A stretch of DNA of 64,000 bases from contig NZ_NTMH01000047.1 in assembly GCF_002307475.1 (NCBI RefSeq), positions 42,234 to 106,233 of the forward strand, given 5' to 3'. Positions 8,916 through 18,164 of this stretch are shown here, one piece after another. The number at the start of each line of letters is the position of its first letter. Within the stretch, counting starts at the first letter, position 1. Both the position numbers and the translations under genes were made by a program. The notes under the pieces are model-generated. The model did no database searches. It worked only from the letters and a program-made list of their open reading frames with translations, and was not told the DNA's origin. The stretch is from Pantoea allii (GTDB lineage: Bacteria > Pseudomonadota > Gammaproteobacteria > Enterobacterales > Enterobacteriaceae).

Positions 8916-9572
8916 TTAAGGGGCGAGTCGGTCAATTTTCCAGCCGTCGTGATCCCGCTGATAAAGGAAACGATCGTGAAGACGATGTTCGCCCCCCTGC
9001 CAGAATTCCATGGTGCTAAATTTCACCCGATAACCGCCCCAGAAACTGGGTAGCGGTACATCACCCTGCTGGAATTTTTGCTTCAGCTCCAGAAACTTGC
9101 CTTCCAGCACGCCACGGGCAGAAATCCGGCTTGACTGTTTGGAAACCCAGGCACCGATCTGACTGTCACGCGGACGGCTGCTGAAATACTTTAATACCTC
9201 CAGCGGCGACAGCTTCTCGACCTCGCCTAAAACCATCACCTGTCGCTCCAGGAAGTGCCAGGGAAAATGAAGCGAAATACGCGGATTATGACCAAGCTGC
9301 TGTGCTTTGCGACTGCCCAGATTGGTGTAAAACACCATGCCCTGCTCATCGAAATGTTTTAACAGCACAATGCGTTGATAAGGCTGTCCATTCTCGTCCA
9401 CCGTGGCCACTGTCATGGCGGTGGGATCAGGCAGTTGCGCCTCGCAGGCCTGCTTTAGCCAGCTTTCGAACAGCGCCAGCGGATTATCGGGTAAATCTTT
9501 GCGACGTAGCCCACCCCGTGTGTATTCACGGCGCAGATGGGCAATAGTTTGTAGCATGTCACTGTCACTCAT
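8916..9572 (-). CDS. pdxH: Pyridoxine/pyridoxamine 5'-phosphate oxidase
   Basis: PdxH is the FMN enzyme that makes pyridoxal 5'-phosphate from PNP or PMP. The 218 residues equal the E. coli length. The start is MSDSDMLQTIAHLRREYT. Conserved FMN/PLP-site segments include RIVLLKHFDEQGMVFYTN, SRKAQQL and SWVSKQSSRISARG-like residues, plus the C-terminal EFWQGGEHRLHDRFLY. An in-frame ATG three codons upstream (9581) is less likely by homology. Confidence 0.96.
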   Translation of the reverse strand: MSDSDMLQTIAHLRREYTRGGLRRKDLPDNPLALFESWLKQACEAQLPDPTAMTVATVDENGQPYQRIVLLKHFDEQGMVFYTNLGSRKAQQLGHNPRISLHFPWHFLERQVMVLGEVEKLSPLEVLKYFSSRPRDSQIGAWVSKQSSRISARGVLEGKFLELKQKFQQGDVPLPSFWGGYRVKFSTMEFWQGGEHRLHDRFLYQRDHDGWKIDRLAP

Positions 9573-9596
9573 GATGCACACTCACTCCGGTAAACG

Positions 9597-9911
9597 TTAA
9601 CTGGCCGGTTGCAATTCGCAATCGTTTACAACGATCTTATCATTACGCTCAATGAACGCGCCGTTCCCTTTAGACCAGAAAACGTAGTTACCGTCGCTAT
9701 ACCGTGCGCCGGACGCAGAAACCGTTTGCGTCAGCGTCAGCGGCTTGCCATCCATAATAAAGCTGACCTGCTGTTTGGCATTATCCAGGGTGACCGTAAG
9801 AGGCAAGGTGCCACAGCGGTAATGCAACGTTTCTGGTGCTGGTGGAGCCTTGTGCATCAGGCTGCAGCCCGACAGCATGACCACGGCGGCAACGGTTAAT
9901 CCTTTTAACAT
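9597..9911 (-). CDS. mliC: MliC, membrane-bound lysozyme inhibitor lipoprotein
   Basis: This outer-membrane lipoprotein inhibits C-type lysozyme. The 104-residue precursor has a signal peptide ending in the lipobox LSGC (Cys near residue 16). The mature domain has the MliC-type YRC...F..DG core, with cysteines in HYRCGTL and NDCELQ that can form the disulfide. The ATG at 9911 has AGGAG 8 bases upstream and is preferred over a TTG two codons earlier. It ends 24 bases before pdxH on the same strand. In E. coli anmK follows next upstream; here about 43 kb intervene. Confidence 0.93.
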   Translation of the reverse strand: MLKGLTVAAVVMLSGCSLMHKAPPAPETLHYRCGTLPLTVTLDNAKQQVSFIMDGKPLTLTQTVSASGARYSDGNYVFWSKGNGAFIERNDKIVVNDCELQPAS

Positions 9912-10483
9912 CAGCAATTCTCCTGTAGGGAAAGCAGGTAATGGGGCCTTCTGCTTTGTTAGGTGTTATTGACCTTGCACCGGATAGCGCCTTGCGCGCG
10001 CTCCGGCCTCTCAGGGCAATTTAACCGATGATAGCCTGGGCATCAGCAAAAGTTTTTAAACAAGTCGGCAGAATGAGGAAGAACGGGGGTGAAAGCACCG
10101 CCGCCCTGCCGGGTGAGCAGTTGTGTTTAATGTCAGCCAGGGAGAGTGTTTAAAGACGTGAAGTGATTACAGGTGATGAATGTCCGCTATGAGCGAAGAG
10201 CTGACATTGCTAACAGCGTTACATGTGATCCAGCGGGGGGCTGGTCACGGAAAACAGGCTTACCGTACAATAATTTTCGATCTCCAAACTGCCCCCTATA
10301 TTGCTGTGTATCTCAGGCACGAAGCAGACTCTTAAGCAGGATTTTTGGCAAACAGCATGGATTAGTGAGCACGCAGTTTCGGGGGAACGTTGAGTTAAAA
10401 GCCAAAACAGTAAGGAATTCTCATACTTTTTCTGAGAAACTAGAGTGGTAGTGTATTTTCGTTTAATTGAAGGAACGTATCCA
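9912..10483. other. Left boundary of the accessory block, no gene recognised
   Basis: A stretch of 570 bases containing the mliC promoter on the minus strand and the promoter for the small membrane genes starting at 10484. It is the join between conserved backbone and accessory DNA. A frame at 10173-10451 has no ribosome-binding site and no recognisable homology. I found no att-like repeat or tRNA here by eye. Confidence 0.4.
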
Positions 10484-10729
10484 ATGAAAATGGATAAACC
10501 TGTGCCAGGTAAAAATGATAAAATTCTGATTAATAATGCAAGAATGAGAAAGTGGCTTTTGATTGGAGGTCTTGCCGTAGGGATTCAGGCGCTATTGAGT
10601 ATGTTTACCCACCCTGGGTCTTATTACTATATCTTCCAAATGGTTATCGCTATTTTTTGCATTGGTTACGGCCTTTCAGTTACTTCTCAAATCCGTAGAC
10701 TTTTACGCTCAGAAGGAGAAAAACAGTGA
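10484..10729 (+). CDS. Small two-helix membrane protein, putative immunity protein
   Basis: An 81-residue protein I do not recognise. It has a charged N-terminal tail of about 28 residues (KMDKPVPGKNDKILINN), two hydrophobic helices (WLLIGGLAVGIQALLSMF and YYYIFQMVIAIFCIGYGLS) and a short basic tail. The ATG at 10484 has AAGGAA upstream; a longer in-frame version from 10445 has no good site. It overlaps the next gene by 4 bases, so the pair is translationally coupled. It is convergent with the DUF4225-like gene. By position and membrane topology the pair could protect against that protein, which is inference only. Confidence 0.65.
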   Translation: MKMDKPVPGKNDKILINNARMRKWLLIGGLAVGIQALLSMFTHPGSYYYIFQMVIAIFCIGYGLSVTSQIRRLLRSEGEKQ

Positions 10730-11040
10730 ATACAGCAAAGATTGAGGAAGATCTTGCCAAAAATGGCTTTACTGTGAAAGATCTTGCTGCCATGCGTCAG
10801 TATCTGGGAAAAGATGGTGCTACTTATCTGACGTTATTGAGCGAATTGAAGGGGCGATTCATTCTTTCCTGTGTGCTCATCGTCATCTTATGTGCTGTCT
10901 GGATTTACTTTGTTTTTAGAGGTGAAAAGGGTGACCTCGTTTCTTTTTCCCTAATGATGCTGGTCGCAGCGCCCATCTTTTACTTTATGACCCCCATGAA
11001 GCTGGCTTTTAAGGCATTCAAATATATGAGAAAAAGCTAG
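10726..11040 (+). CDS. Small membrane protein, putative immunity protein
   Basis: A 104-residue protein of unknown family. A soluble N-terminal part (about residues 1-40, IEEDLAKNGFTVKDLAAMRQYLGK) precedes two transmembrane helices (FILSCVLIVILCAVWIYFVF and SLMMLVAAPIFYFM) and a basic tail. The start is GTG inside the stop of the previous gene, with AGGAG upstream. Its 3' end overlaps the end of the convergent DUF4225-like gene by 4 bases. This tail-to-tail arrangement with a putative membrane-active effector fits an immunity role but is not proof. Confidence 0.65.
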   Translation: MNTAKIEEDLAKNGFTVKDLAAMRQYLGKDGATYLTLLSELKGRFILSCVLIVILCAVWIYFVFRGEKGDLVSFSLMMLVAAPIFYFMTPMKLAFKAFKYMRKS

Positions 11041-11831
11041 TTTTTTGTTTCATCGTAAAGGTTTTGTAGAGCCCCGTAATCGTTATAAATTTCAATACCC
11101 AAATCAAGCCTGGTCATATCCTTTATCCCTCTGACATAGTCAGAACTCAGATAGTAGTAGAGATGAAAAGTGTCTGGCTTGAGGACTAATCTTCCCATTC
11201 CGTATGCTGAAAGAAGCAAGTCCATCGAGGTATAAGCAATTTCACCTGTTTTCTTGTCAAAGCCCAGGAATTGTGCGCCAGCTACGTAACCTTTTTTTAG
11301 AAACCCTTGAGCATCGTCAGTATGATTAATGATGTTTTTAAACCCTTCCTGTGTACTGTTTGCCCCATGTAGGACAAGCATTGCCCCGAAACCGACGCCT
11401 ATAATATTTCCTGTTGCAAACGAAGCAGCTGCAACACCGAACCCCGCAACCATTTGCATTCCGCCAAGTACTACACCTACACCATTAACTATGTATCCCC
11501 ATACATCACCATTTTTTACAAACTGTACTGACGCATGAAGTGCTGCGTATCCGGAGCGCAGCATTTGGTCTTGTATGGAAAGATTTTTGTGTACATCCTG
11601 GATGTTTTTCAGGCATTCCTGACATTCTTTCTCTGAACTTACAGAGCGGATCGTACTTAACTGAGTATCAATGAAACGTTTGATATCATCCAGAAAAGCC
11701 ATTTGCGTGAATCCGCTCCTGAGGTGGATGAAGCAAGCTTCAGTCGCTTTGCTGTATAGCCGTTGTGCTTCGATATTTGCCATAGTAAGGAAATAGGTGG
11801 ACAATTTATTCTTATCCCAGTAGTTATCCAT
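11037..11831 (-). CDS. DUF4225-like protein, putative type VI secretion effector
   Basis: A 264-residue protein with an N-terminal, mostly helical region (1-110) rich in charged residues. A glycine-rich hydrophobic hairpin follows (GYIVNGVGVVLGGMQMVAGF and GVGFGAMLVLHGANSTQEG), then a soluble C-terminal part. The VNGVGVVLGG...LHGAN pattern is what I recall for DUF4225 proteins found near type VI secretion genes. The hydrophobic hairpin suggests a membrane-inserting or pore-forming toxin. The start has GGAGGT upstream. It lies 75 bases from a divergent hcp and is convergent with two small membrane proteins. I assign the effector role from context. Confidence 0.6.
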   Translation of the reverse strand: MDNYWDKNKLSTYFLTMANIEAQRLYSKATEACFIHLRSGFTQMAFLDDIKRFIDTQLSTIRSVSSEKECQECLKNIQDVHKNLSIQDQMLRSGYAALHASVQFVKNGDVWGYIVNGVGVVLGGMQMVAGFGVAAASFATGNIIGVGFGAMLVLHGANSTQEGFKNIINHTDDAQGFLKKGYVAGAQFLGFDKKTGEIAYTSMDLLLSAYGMGRLVLKPDTFHLYYYLSSDYVRGIKDMTRLDLGIEIYNDYGALQNLYDETKN

Positions 11832-11906
11832 AATGTTACCTCCGCAGATGTAAAGGAAATTACCGGAATTTAAACAGATAACACCGATTACTGAAAGGAA
11901 GACTCC

Positions 11907-12389
11907 ATGAGTACTGACATTTTTTTACGTATAGAAGGGATAACCGGCGAGTCGCAGGACGCTAATCATAAAGGCTGGATTAATGTTGACTCATTCACCT
12001 GGGGTGCATCTCAGTCAGGGAATATGGTGGTTGGTGGGGGCGGTGGTGCTGGTAAGGTTCAGTTTCGCGACTTGTCTATTCAGGCGAACATCGATAAGGC
12101 CACACCTGCAATTATGCGTTATGTATCAAGTGGTAAACATATCAGCAAGCTTGAGTTATCTGTCTGTAAAGCCGGTGGTAGCCAGATAGAGTACTGTCGT
12201 ATCACTCTCGAGGATGTCCTGATAACCAGCGTCATGTTCAGTGGTGCCACTCAGCGTGATCTTATCGGTATCAATTATCAATTCCAGGCAGCTAAAATCA
12301 AAAACCAGTACTGGGAGCAATCTACCAGCGGTGGTAAAGGTGCTGAATCCCAGTCCGGATGGAATATAAAAGAAAACCGGGAATCCTGA
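11907..12389 (+). CDS. hcp: Hcp, type VI secretion tube protein (orphan copy)
   Basis: Hcp forms the hexameric rings of the type VI secretion tube and also carries small effectors. The 160-residue protein starts STDIFLRIEGITGESQD, with the family core GWINVDSFTWGASQSG and a C-terminal ITLEDVLITSV. There is a glycine-rich insertion VVGGGGGAGKVQF. The tail after about residue 140 is hydrophilic (SGGKGAESQSGWNIKENRES) and too short for a fused toxin domain. No other structural T6SS genes occur in the window, so it must work with a system elsewhere. AAGGAAG precedes the ATG. Confidence 0.92.
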   Translation: MSTDIFLRIEGITGESQDANHKGWINVDSFTWGASQSGNMVVGGGGGAGKVQFRDLSIQANIDKATPAIMRYVSSGKHISKLELSVCKAGGSQIEYCRITLEDVLITSVMFSGATQRDLIGINYQFQAAKIKNQYWEQSTSGGKGAESQSGWNIKENRES

Positions 12390-12576
12390 TTCAGTCATTG
12401 CTTCCTGCAGACATACAGGGCAGCTTCGTAGTTTTGTGACCACCTTAAGATGCATCAGTGCCACAAAAACGCGGGACAAGAGCAGACAGTGGCTATAGTC
12501 TTTTTTATTCCCTGTTATATAGGGAATTTGCTCAACATAAAAATCTGACTGCGTGTGAGTTGTTGTAGCTTCGTCT

Positions 12577-13920
12577 TTACTCAGAGAAACGGGCGAACAA
12601 TGTCAGCAGCTGATTCAGCAACACCGAACAGAACACCGCATAAAAACTCACCAGTACATAACCAATGATTTCAAATTCCAGTATGTCAAGCAGTCGCCAC
12701 GGGCTGGACAGCAGACGGGCCACCGCTAAACCAGGACGACGTAAACCCGGAACCTGTTTTGACCAGACGGACCATAGCACCAGCCACTCAATAAACATCA
12801 TAAAAAAGGGTAACAAGCCGCCAGCCCCCTCACCTTTACCTGGTGACTCGCCTATAACGATAAACAATAAGCCAGCAAAAAACGCAAACAGTAATAGCGA
12901 GGAGAACACCGCATCCAGTATAAGAAGCAGTCCCATTAACCACGAACGATGTACGTTTGATAGCATCAAATCGTAAACCCAGAGATGGTAAATAGCGATG
13001 CAACTGGCGATCAGGCCGATGGGAGAGATGAGCCCGACGCGGGGCAATGCAAAATGTAGGACTGCAGCCCAAAATAAAACTAAGAACACCCCTTTCCAGC
13101 TCAGCGCACAGGGCTGTTCACGCAAAAACGCGAGCATTACAGGGTTCAGACGCTGTACAAGCTCAGGGAAAGTCACCCATAATTTGTTAACCTGCTGCGA
13201 CATATTATCGAATAAACCCGGCACCAGCCTTATCCAGAACGGCACGGCAGTGCGGTCACTGCACAACAGCTTCAGTGCCAGACCGCTCACACTGTCGTCA
13301 TTATGCTGTTCGGCTATCAGTTTCTTCCAGGCATTTTCAGCCTCTGTGGCGCGAACTTTTTCACACATCGCATCCTGTAACGCCTGAGGTATCAGATGGT
13401 CGCTATTGTAGCTATCCAGTTGCCAGCCAAGACGTTCGCTCACCGCTTCTACCAGCCAGCCCGCCAACTCCGGTTGCTGCGCCAGCGCCGCCGCCAAATC
13501 CTTATGAAACTTCTGTTGCTGCAACAGATTGCCTTCCTCACTTACCTGCTGATGCAATGTCTGCAATGCGGGAAAATGCCGTGGCCCCTCATCTGCAAGG
13601 GTGGCGGCCAGTTCGGCGATCTCCTGCTCACTATAAAGTGGTCGCAGCGAAAAGGAGTAGCTCACCGACTCAGTAAACGACAGTTCATCTTGCTGAGATG
13701 AGATATTCTGATGTTCGGCAACCCCATAATACTGTGGTTCGCTCACGTCAGTTTCTGTCGCGCTGGCGTGTGCTTTTGCCCAGTCAAATGCCTCTCGCAG
13801 CTGTTGATAACCCTGAGGATCGGTGTCAGGACGATGCAATTTTAACTGGCGCGCATAGGCACGACGTATCAGTGATTCGTCAGAGGTAGGCTCAATGTCC
13901 AGCACCTGCCAGCCATTCAT
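12577..13920 (-). CDS. J-domain-like membrane protein, partner of the adjacent HscC-type Hsp70
   Basis: A 447-residue protein with an N-terminal J-like domain (MNGWQVLDIEPTSDESLIRRAYARQLKLHRPDTDP, about residues 1-60). The canonical HPD tripeptide is altered to H-R-P-D. A long soluble region follows to about residue 270, then several transmembrane helices (for example VFLVLFWAAVLHFALP and LLFIVIGE near the end). This layout matches the E. coli DjlB/DjlC proteins, which pair with HscC. It overlaps the Hsp70 gene by 4 bases on the same strand, so the two are one operon. It is probably an inner-membrane co-chaperone recruiting HscC. I leave the symbol open because I cannot tell DjlB from DjlC. 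Confidence 0.8.
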   Translation of the reverse strand: MNGWQVLDIEPTSDESLIRRAYARQLKLHRPDTDPQGYQQLREAFDWAKAHASATETDVSEPQYYGVAEHQNISSQQDELSFTESVSYSFSLRPLYSEQEIAELAATLADEGPRHFPALQTLHQQVSEEGNLLQQQKFHKDLAAALAQQPELAGWLVEAVSERLGWQLDSYNSDHLIPQALQDAMCEKVRATEAENAWKKLIAEQHNDDSVSGLALKLLCSDRTAVPFWIRLVPGLFDNMSQQVNKLWVTFPELVQRLNPVMLAFLREQPCALSWKGVFLVLFWAAVLHFALPRVGLISPIGLIASCIAIYHLWVYDLMLSNVHRSWLMGLLLILDAVFSSLLLFAFFAGLLFIVIGESPGKGEGAGGLLPFFMMFIEWLVLWSVWSKQVPGLRRPGLAVARLLSSPWRLLDILEFEIIGYVLVSFYAVFCSVLLNQLLTLFARFSE

Positions 13921-15617
13921 CGCGGTGCCCTCTCTTCAAATTGTGCCAGCGCATCGACCACCTTCTGACGAACGTCAGCGATGCGCCGCTCATCCTGGCT
14001 ATTCAGCGCCTGCTCAAACACGCTTATCACGTTATCTATCCACTCGCGCTCTTCACCTAGCAGGCAGGTAAAAAGTCGGGAGCCGCGCAACAATAACTCT
14101 CGATTTTCCTGACGATCACGCGGATGGCGCTTAAGCTCATTGAGCTTTTGCAGGCTTTGCGTGATCTGCTCTGAACTCATCTGCCCAGGCACTTTTTCAA
14201 TGACCATGCTTACCGTGTCCGGGCTGTCGTTATGCTGACAGGTTACTTCCAGCAGGCCATCCAGCGTATAGGTGAAGCGCACATCGAGCGCAACCTCACC
14301 CCGTGGGCGCGGCGGGACATTGATGTTCATCTCGCCGAGATAGACATTATCCGTAATGCGGCGTCCTTCGCCCTGATAAATTTTCAGCAGCACGTGTGTC
14401 TGATTGTCGGCAACAGTGTGAAGTATTTTGTTTTTGCTCACCGGCAGCCAGGTATTACGCTCAATAATCGGCAGGAAGAAACCCTCTTCTTGCTTGCCAT
14501 AACTTTCCTTCACCGTTTCCACGCCAAGCGAAAACGGCATCACGTCGGTGAGGATGATATCTTCAACCGCTGCGGCCTGCATCACCATGCCCGCCTGGAT
14601 GCCCGCCCCAAGCGCCACCGCTTCATCGGGATGCAGATCGTGCCGTGGAAAGCGACCAAATAGCCGTGCTACTGCCTGACGTACCAGCGGCATGCGGGTT
14701 GCGCCACCCACTAGCAGCACATGATCGAGATCTTGCAGAGCAAAACGCGCGTCGTTCAATGCCTGTATCACTGGCTGCTGTAGACGAACAATCAGGGGCT
14801 GGCAATAGTGAGCAAGCGCTTCTTCGTTCATCGTCCAGCGCCACGTTTTCTCCTGCCAGTGCAGCTCGGCAACGGCTTCCGTCATGCTACTTAGCTGGCA
14901 TTTCAGGCGTTCAGCCTCTTCCAGTAGCCGCGGTTGAACTGTGGGCAACGCTGATTTTAGCTCCGGCTGCTGGTCAAGCATCCACTGACAGATGGCTTCG
15001 CTGAAATCATCACCGCCAAGCTGGACATCTCCGCTACTGGCGCGCACTTCGACTACGCCTTCAAACATGTCGATGATCGAGACATCAAAAGTGCCTCCGC
15101 CTAAATCAAAAGTCAGGTATTTTTGCTCGCGGTTTTGCAACAGCCCAAACGCCAATGAGGCTGCGGTAGGTTCGTTCAGCAGACGCAGGACATTCAGCCC
15201 CGCAAGTGTCCCGGCGGTTTTCACAGCGCGACGTTGTACGTCGTTGAAATATGCTGGCACGGTGATAACCGCATCGACAATTGGCTGGCTAAGCCAGCGC
15301 TCCGCATCCTCTTTTAGCTGACGAAGTACAATGGCGGAGAGTTCTTCGGCGCGAAAGGATTGAGCTCCCAGTTTCAACGTGGCTTCTGTGCCCATATAGC
15401 GTTTGAAACTGGCCAGCGTGAGATGTGGGTGGGTGCTGAGACGGGCCAGCGCTGGCTGCCCGGTAATCAGGTTTCCTTGATCGTCCAACCCGACCACCGA
15501 TGGCGTCAACAGTGCGCCATGCTTGTTGGCAATTAGCTGCGATTTTCCATCGTGCCACAGTGCGACCGCGCTGTTGGTCGTACCAAGATCGAAACCTGCT
15601 ACCTGCCTGGCTGCCAT
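13917..15617 (-). CDS. hscC: HscC-like Hsp70 chaperone
   Basis: A 566-residue Hsp70-family protein. The nucleotide-binding domain has the phosphate-1 motif FDLGTTNSAVA (about 9-19), the VPAYFNDVQRRA motif, the adenosine motif LLVGGATRMPLV and FDLGGGTFDVSII. The C-terminal part is shorter than DnaK (about 640 residues) and matches HscC in length. The N-terminus and the segment VILTDVMPFSLGVE match HscC rather than DnaK. It is probably a specialised chaperone using the downstream J-like protein. Specific substrates are unknown. Confidence 0.88.
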   Translation of the reverse strand: MAARQVAGFDLGTTNSAVALWHDGKSQLIANKHGALLTPSVVGLDDQGNLITGQPALARLSTHPHLTLASFKRYMGTEATLKLGAQSFRAEELSAIVLRQLKEDAERWLSQPIVDAVITVPAYFNDVQRRAVKTAGTLAGLNVLRLLNEPTAASLAFGLLQNREQKYLTFDLGGGTFDVSIIDMFEGVVEVRASSGDVQLGGDDFSEAICQWMLDQQPELKSALPTVQPRLLEEAERLKCQLSSMTEAVAELHWQEKTWRWTMNEEALAHYCQPLIVRLQQPVIQALNDARFALQDLDHVLLVGGATRMPLVRQAVARLFGRFPRHDLHPDEAVALGAGIQAGMVMQAAAVEDIILTDVMPFSLGVETVKESYGKQEEGFFLPIIERNTWLPVSKNKILHTVADNQTHVLLKIYQGEGRRITDNVYLGEMNINVPPRPRGEVALDVRFTYTLDGLLEVTCQHNDSPDTVSMVIEKVPGQMSSEQITQSLQKLNELKRHPRDRQENRELLLRGSRLFTCLLGEEREWIDNVISVFEQALNSQDERRIADVRQKVVDALAQFEERAPR

Positions 15618-16285
15618 GCTTGCTCCCTAAATGCGACTGCTGTTCATCGCGGCTGACGATTAAACATGTGTGGAAAGTCAATGAAGTGATTAATCTGTTT
15701 ATCGTCTGGGAAATGGAGATCTTTAGCATGGATTCACAGACAATGTGGGCGTAGTTCTCCTTTGCGATTAAGGCTGGAAAAGCCTCTTTCGCCGGAAAGG
15801 CTGTACTGAGAGATTAGTAACATGAAAGCTGGCAGCACCAGCGCTGACTGATGACAAGTAAACCAACGATAGATATGCTGAGCAAATGCGGATTCAGCGT
15901 AATTTCAAGGCGATCTAAAAACGCTGTTCACTAATCACACTCTGCCCCACAAAACCTGCGAATCTTCAGGAGCGTTTTGCGCTCCCATCAGCATCTATTT
16001 TAGCACTTCAATACGATGACGGTGTGGTGTCATAATGGCATAGAAGCACTTCTGCAGCTCATCTGACTAGCCAACTGGCCTGCTCCACGTTCATTAATAC
16101 ACCGCGATTTTAGTAATGTCCGCTTCTGGCACGCAGCGGACGATAACATCTCTTCCTTTGTCTGCTACGAGCGAAGAGCGGACGTTCGCAGTGGCTCTCA
16201 CCTCTGATGAAGGTACTAGTTAACATTGCGGTGTGTTAATCAATACGGCGCAAGTCATATCACAGGGATGCTTCACAGTGTCGCG
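15618..16285. other. Intergenic region with a palindromic element
   Basis: About 670 bases with no convincing gene. It must hold the promoter of the hscC operon at its left end. At 16118-16141 there is an inverted repeat GTCCGCT/AGCGGAC with a 10-base loop, followed around 16167-16182 by a related string (GAGCGAAGAGCGGACG). A partly similar string occurs near 10179-10205 (GTCCGCTATGAGCGAAGAGC), so this may be a dispersed intergenic element. I see nothing else. Confidence 0.4.
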
Positions 16286-16726
16286 CTAGCACGTTTTATC
16301 GCCGTCAGCCCAGCGCTTGATATCACTTATCTTTGGCGACCGGATACCCGTGCTCAAGAGGTTCTTGGTTGTATACAGGCTGACCTGCGCGTGGTCACCA
16401 TTAGGGCTTTCGATCTCAATTAGCGTGTTGTTAATCAACAGTCCCTGTGAAAGGAACTTCTGATTAATCTCCCCTTTTTTGCGCTCACCATCAAACTCGG
16501 TTAATACGATTACCGGATTTCCTGAATATGCCTCATATTCGAGGCACTGCCTTGCCATGAGCCTTATGGTTCGATAAGTATCAGAAGACCCTGCGTTGCT
16601 CACGAAACTGCCGTCAAAAGAGGATTGGCTGCTTTTTAGTTCGCTGACGGTAATAGCACACCCGCTGAGTGAGAGCGAAAATAACAGACTTGTCAGAGCA
16701 ACGTATTTCACTTTTAACTCCATCAT
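16286..16726 (-). CDS. Putative lipoprotein of unknown function
   Basis: A 146-residue protein I do not recognise. It has a signal peptide with hydrophobic core VALTSLLFSLSL and the lipobox LSGC (Cys at residue 23), so it is predicted to be a lipoprotein. The mature part contains two cysteines (RQCLEYE and the penultimate TC) that could form a disulfide. Two tandem ATGs make the start uncertain by one codon. It lies downstream of the sensor kinase on the same strand with a 46-base gap and may be co-transcribed with the two-component system. Confidence 0.6.
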   Translation of the reverse strand: MMELKVKYVALTSLLFSLSLSGCAITVSELKSSQSSFDGSFVSNAGSSDTYRTIRLMARQCLEYEAYSGNPVIVLTEFDGERKKGEINQKFLSQGLLINNTLIEIESPNGDHAQVSLYTTKNLLSTGIRSPKISDIKRWADGDKTC

Positions 16727-16772
16727 TCAGGTAAATGCCTTGCGCCGGCGCGGATCAAGATGGTGTTTGCTT

Positions 16773-18164
16773 TCAGGCGGATTTGTGATTTGGGAAATTA
16801 ACCGAAACCATCAGCCCACCTTCTTCCGACGTACTGAGGCGTACGCTGCTGTTGTGTTGCTGCGCAACGGCTTTGACGATGGCAAGCCCCAGCCCACTTC
16901 CGCTTTGCATCTGATTGGGATCACGAAAAAATCTGTCGAATACGCGCTCCCTCAATTCAACGGGAATGCCAGGCCCTGCATCTGAAACACGCAACTGCGT
17001 GGATTGGTCTAAGGATCGTAACTCCACCTCAACCCTCCCGCCCCCAGGGCTGTACTTCACTGCATTTTCAACTATGTTATCGATAAGCGACATCAACCGC
17101 TCCCTGACGCCAGTCACCCAGATTTCCTCTTCGGCGTAGAATTCAAGTTCAATCCTGCGTTCCGCCGCGAGCGGTGCCAGCCCGGCCATGCGTTCTTGTA
17201 TGAGCGTTGTCATCTGCAAAGGCTCCATAACCGTATCAATGCGCGCTTCGCTGTGCATCATCAGCAGCAACTGATTGACCAGACGAGCCGCACGGCTGTT
17301 GCTGCGAATAATGCCTGCAAGCAACTCTTTTTGGCTGTCACTGCTCACATAAGACTGCAACGCCTCAACATTGATTCGCATCGCCGCCAGGGGGGTACGC
17401 AGCTCGTGAGCGGCATCGGCGATGAAAACGCGTTCCCGTTCAGTGCTTTCCCGCACTCTGGCAAGAAATCCATTAACAGCGTCAACCATCTGGCGAAGCT
17501 CCCTGTGCTTTGGCACTGCTTTTAAGGGCGAGAGATCGTCCGGCGTGCGTAAGGACACTTCATTTACCACCTTATTCCATGGGCGCATGGCAATGCGGAT
17601 TGACAGCCACGCAGGAAACAAAAGAAACGGAATGCATACCAGCAGCGGCATCACGTAGTAGCCGCGCGAGTTCAGGTAGATAAAGAAATTCCAGCCTCCA
17701 GCAGGGGTGATAAGCGTGACCTCTGTGTCGGCGTTCCCGGACTTTAAGGTACGGCTGGTCCAGGCGCGACCATCACTCTCAACACGCTCAATTTTTCCAT
17801 AACGGCTGTTTATCACGCCCGCTGGCGCACCATCAGAGGCATAAACTATCTCTTTATTCTTGCGTACGATAAGGCTGATTGAGAGTTTTGGATCTTCACC
17901 GCCGCCATAATTTTCCCGCACTGCCTTACTTAATGCAGCCAGCACATGCGTTCGCTCCTGCGGGCGATCGTCCATATTCTTAACCACAGTAAAAATGGTT
18001 TCGTACGTCTTGCTGCCCGTTAATATTGGCGGGCTACGCAAGTCCTCCCACAAAACGTAAGTCAGAAAAAGACACCAGAGCAGGGTGAGCAATAGCATTT
18101 GCGCTACCATAATTCGCCGCACGAACGTTGGGGTTCTCAGAAGGCGCCAGACATTTCGCATCAA
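16773..18164 (-). CDS. Sensor histidine kinase of a two-component system
   Basis: A 463-residue inner-membrane sensor kinase. TM1 (about 18-38), a periplasmic sensor region (about 40-170), TM2 (about 171-190), a HAMP-like linker, and the H-box DAAHELRTPLAAM with His253. The N-box is NIVENAVKYSPGG, G1 is DAGPGIP and G2 is GSGLGLAIV. The class resembles QseC/PmrB-type kinases. The stimulus is not predictable. It overlaps the response regulator by 4 bases, and a MipA-type outer-membrane protein is divergently transcribed, which makes that gene a likely target. Confidence 0.9.
   Translation of the reverse strand: MMRNVWRLLRTPTFVRRIMVAQMLLLTLLWCLFLTYVLWEDLRSPPILTGSKTYETIFTVVKNMDDRPQERTHVLAALSKAVRENYGGGEDPKLSISLIVRKNKEIVYASDGAPAGVINSRYGKIERVESDGRAWTSRTLKSGNADTEVTLITPAGGWNFFIYLNSRGYYVMPLLVCIPFLLFPAWLSIRIAMRPWNKVVNEVSLRTPDDLSPLKAVPKHRELRQMVDAVNGFLARVRESTERERVFIADAAHELRTPLAAMRINVEALQSYVSSDSQKELLAGIIRSNSRAARLVNQLLLMMHSEARIDTVMEPLQMTTLIQERMAGLAPLAAERRIELEFYAEEEIWVTGVRERLMSLIDNIVENAVKYSPGGGRVEVELRSLDQSTQLRVSDAGPGIPVELRERVFDRFFRDPNQMQSGSGLGLAIVKAVAQQHNSSVRLSTSEEGGLMVSVNFPNHKSA

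Noticed and set aside
10173..10451. A small gene, possibly an Rhs core remnant
   Set aside because: A phrase like GLPYNNFR is faintly Rhs-like, but no further Rhs motif, no ribosome-binding site and no continuation exists.
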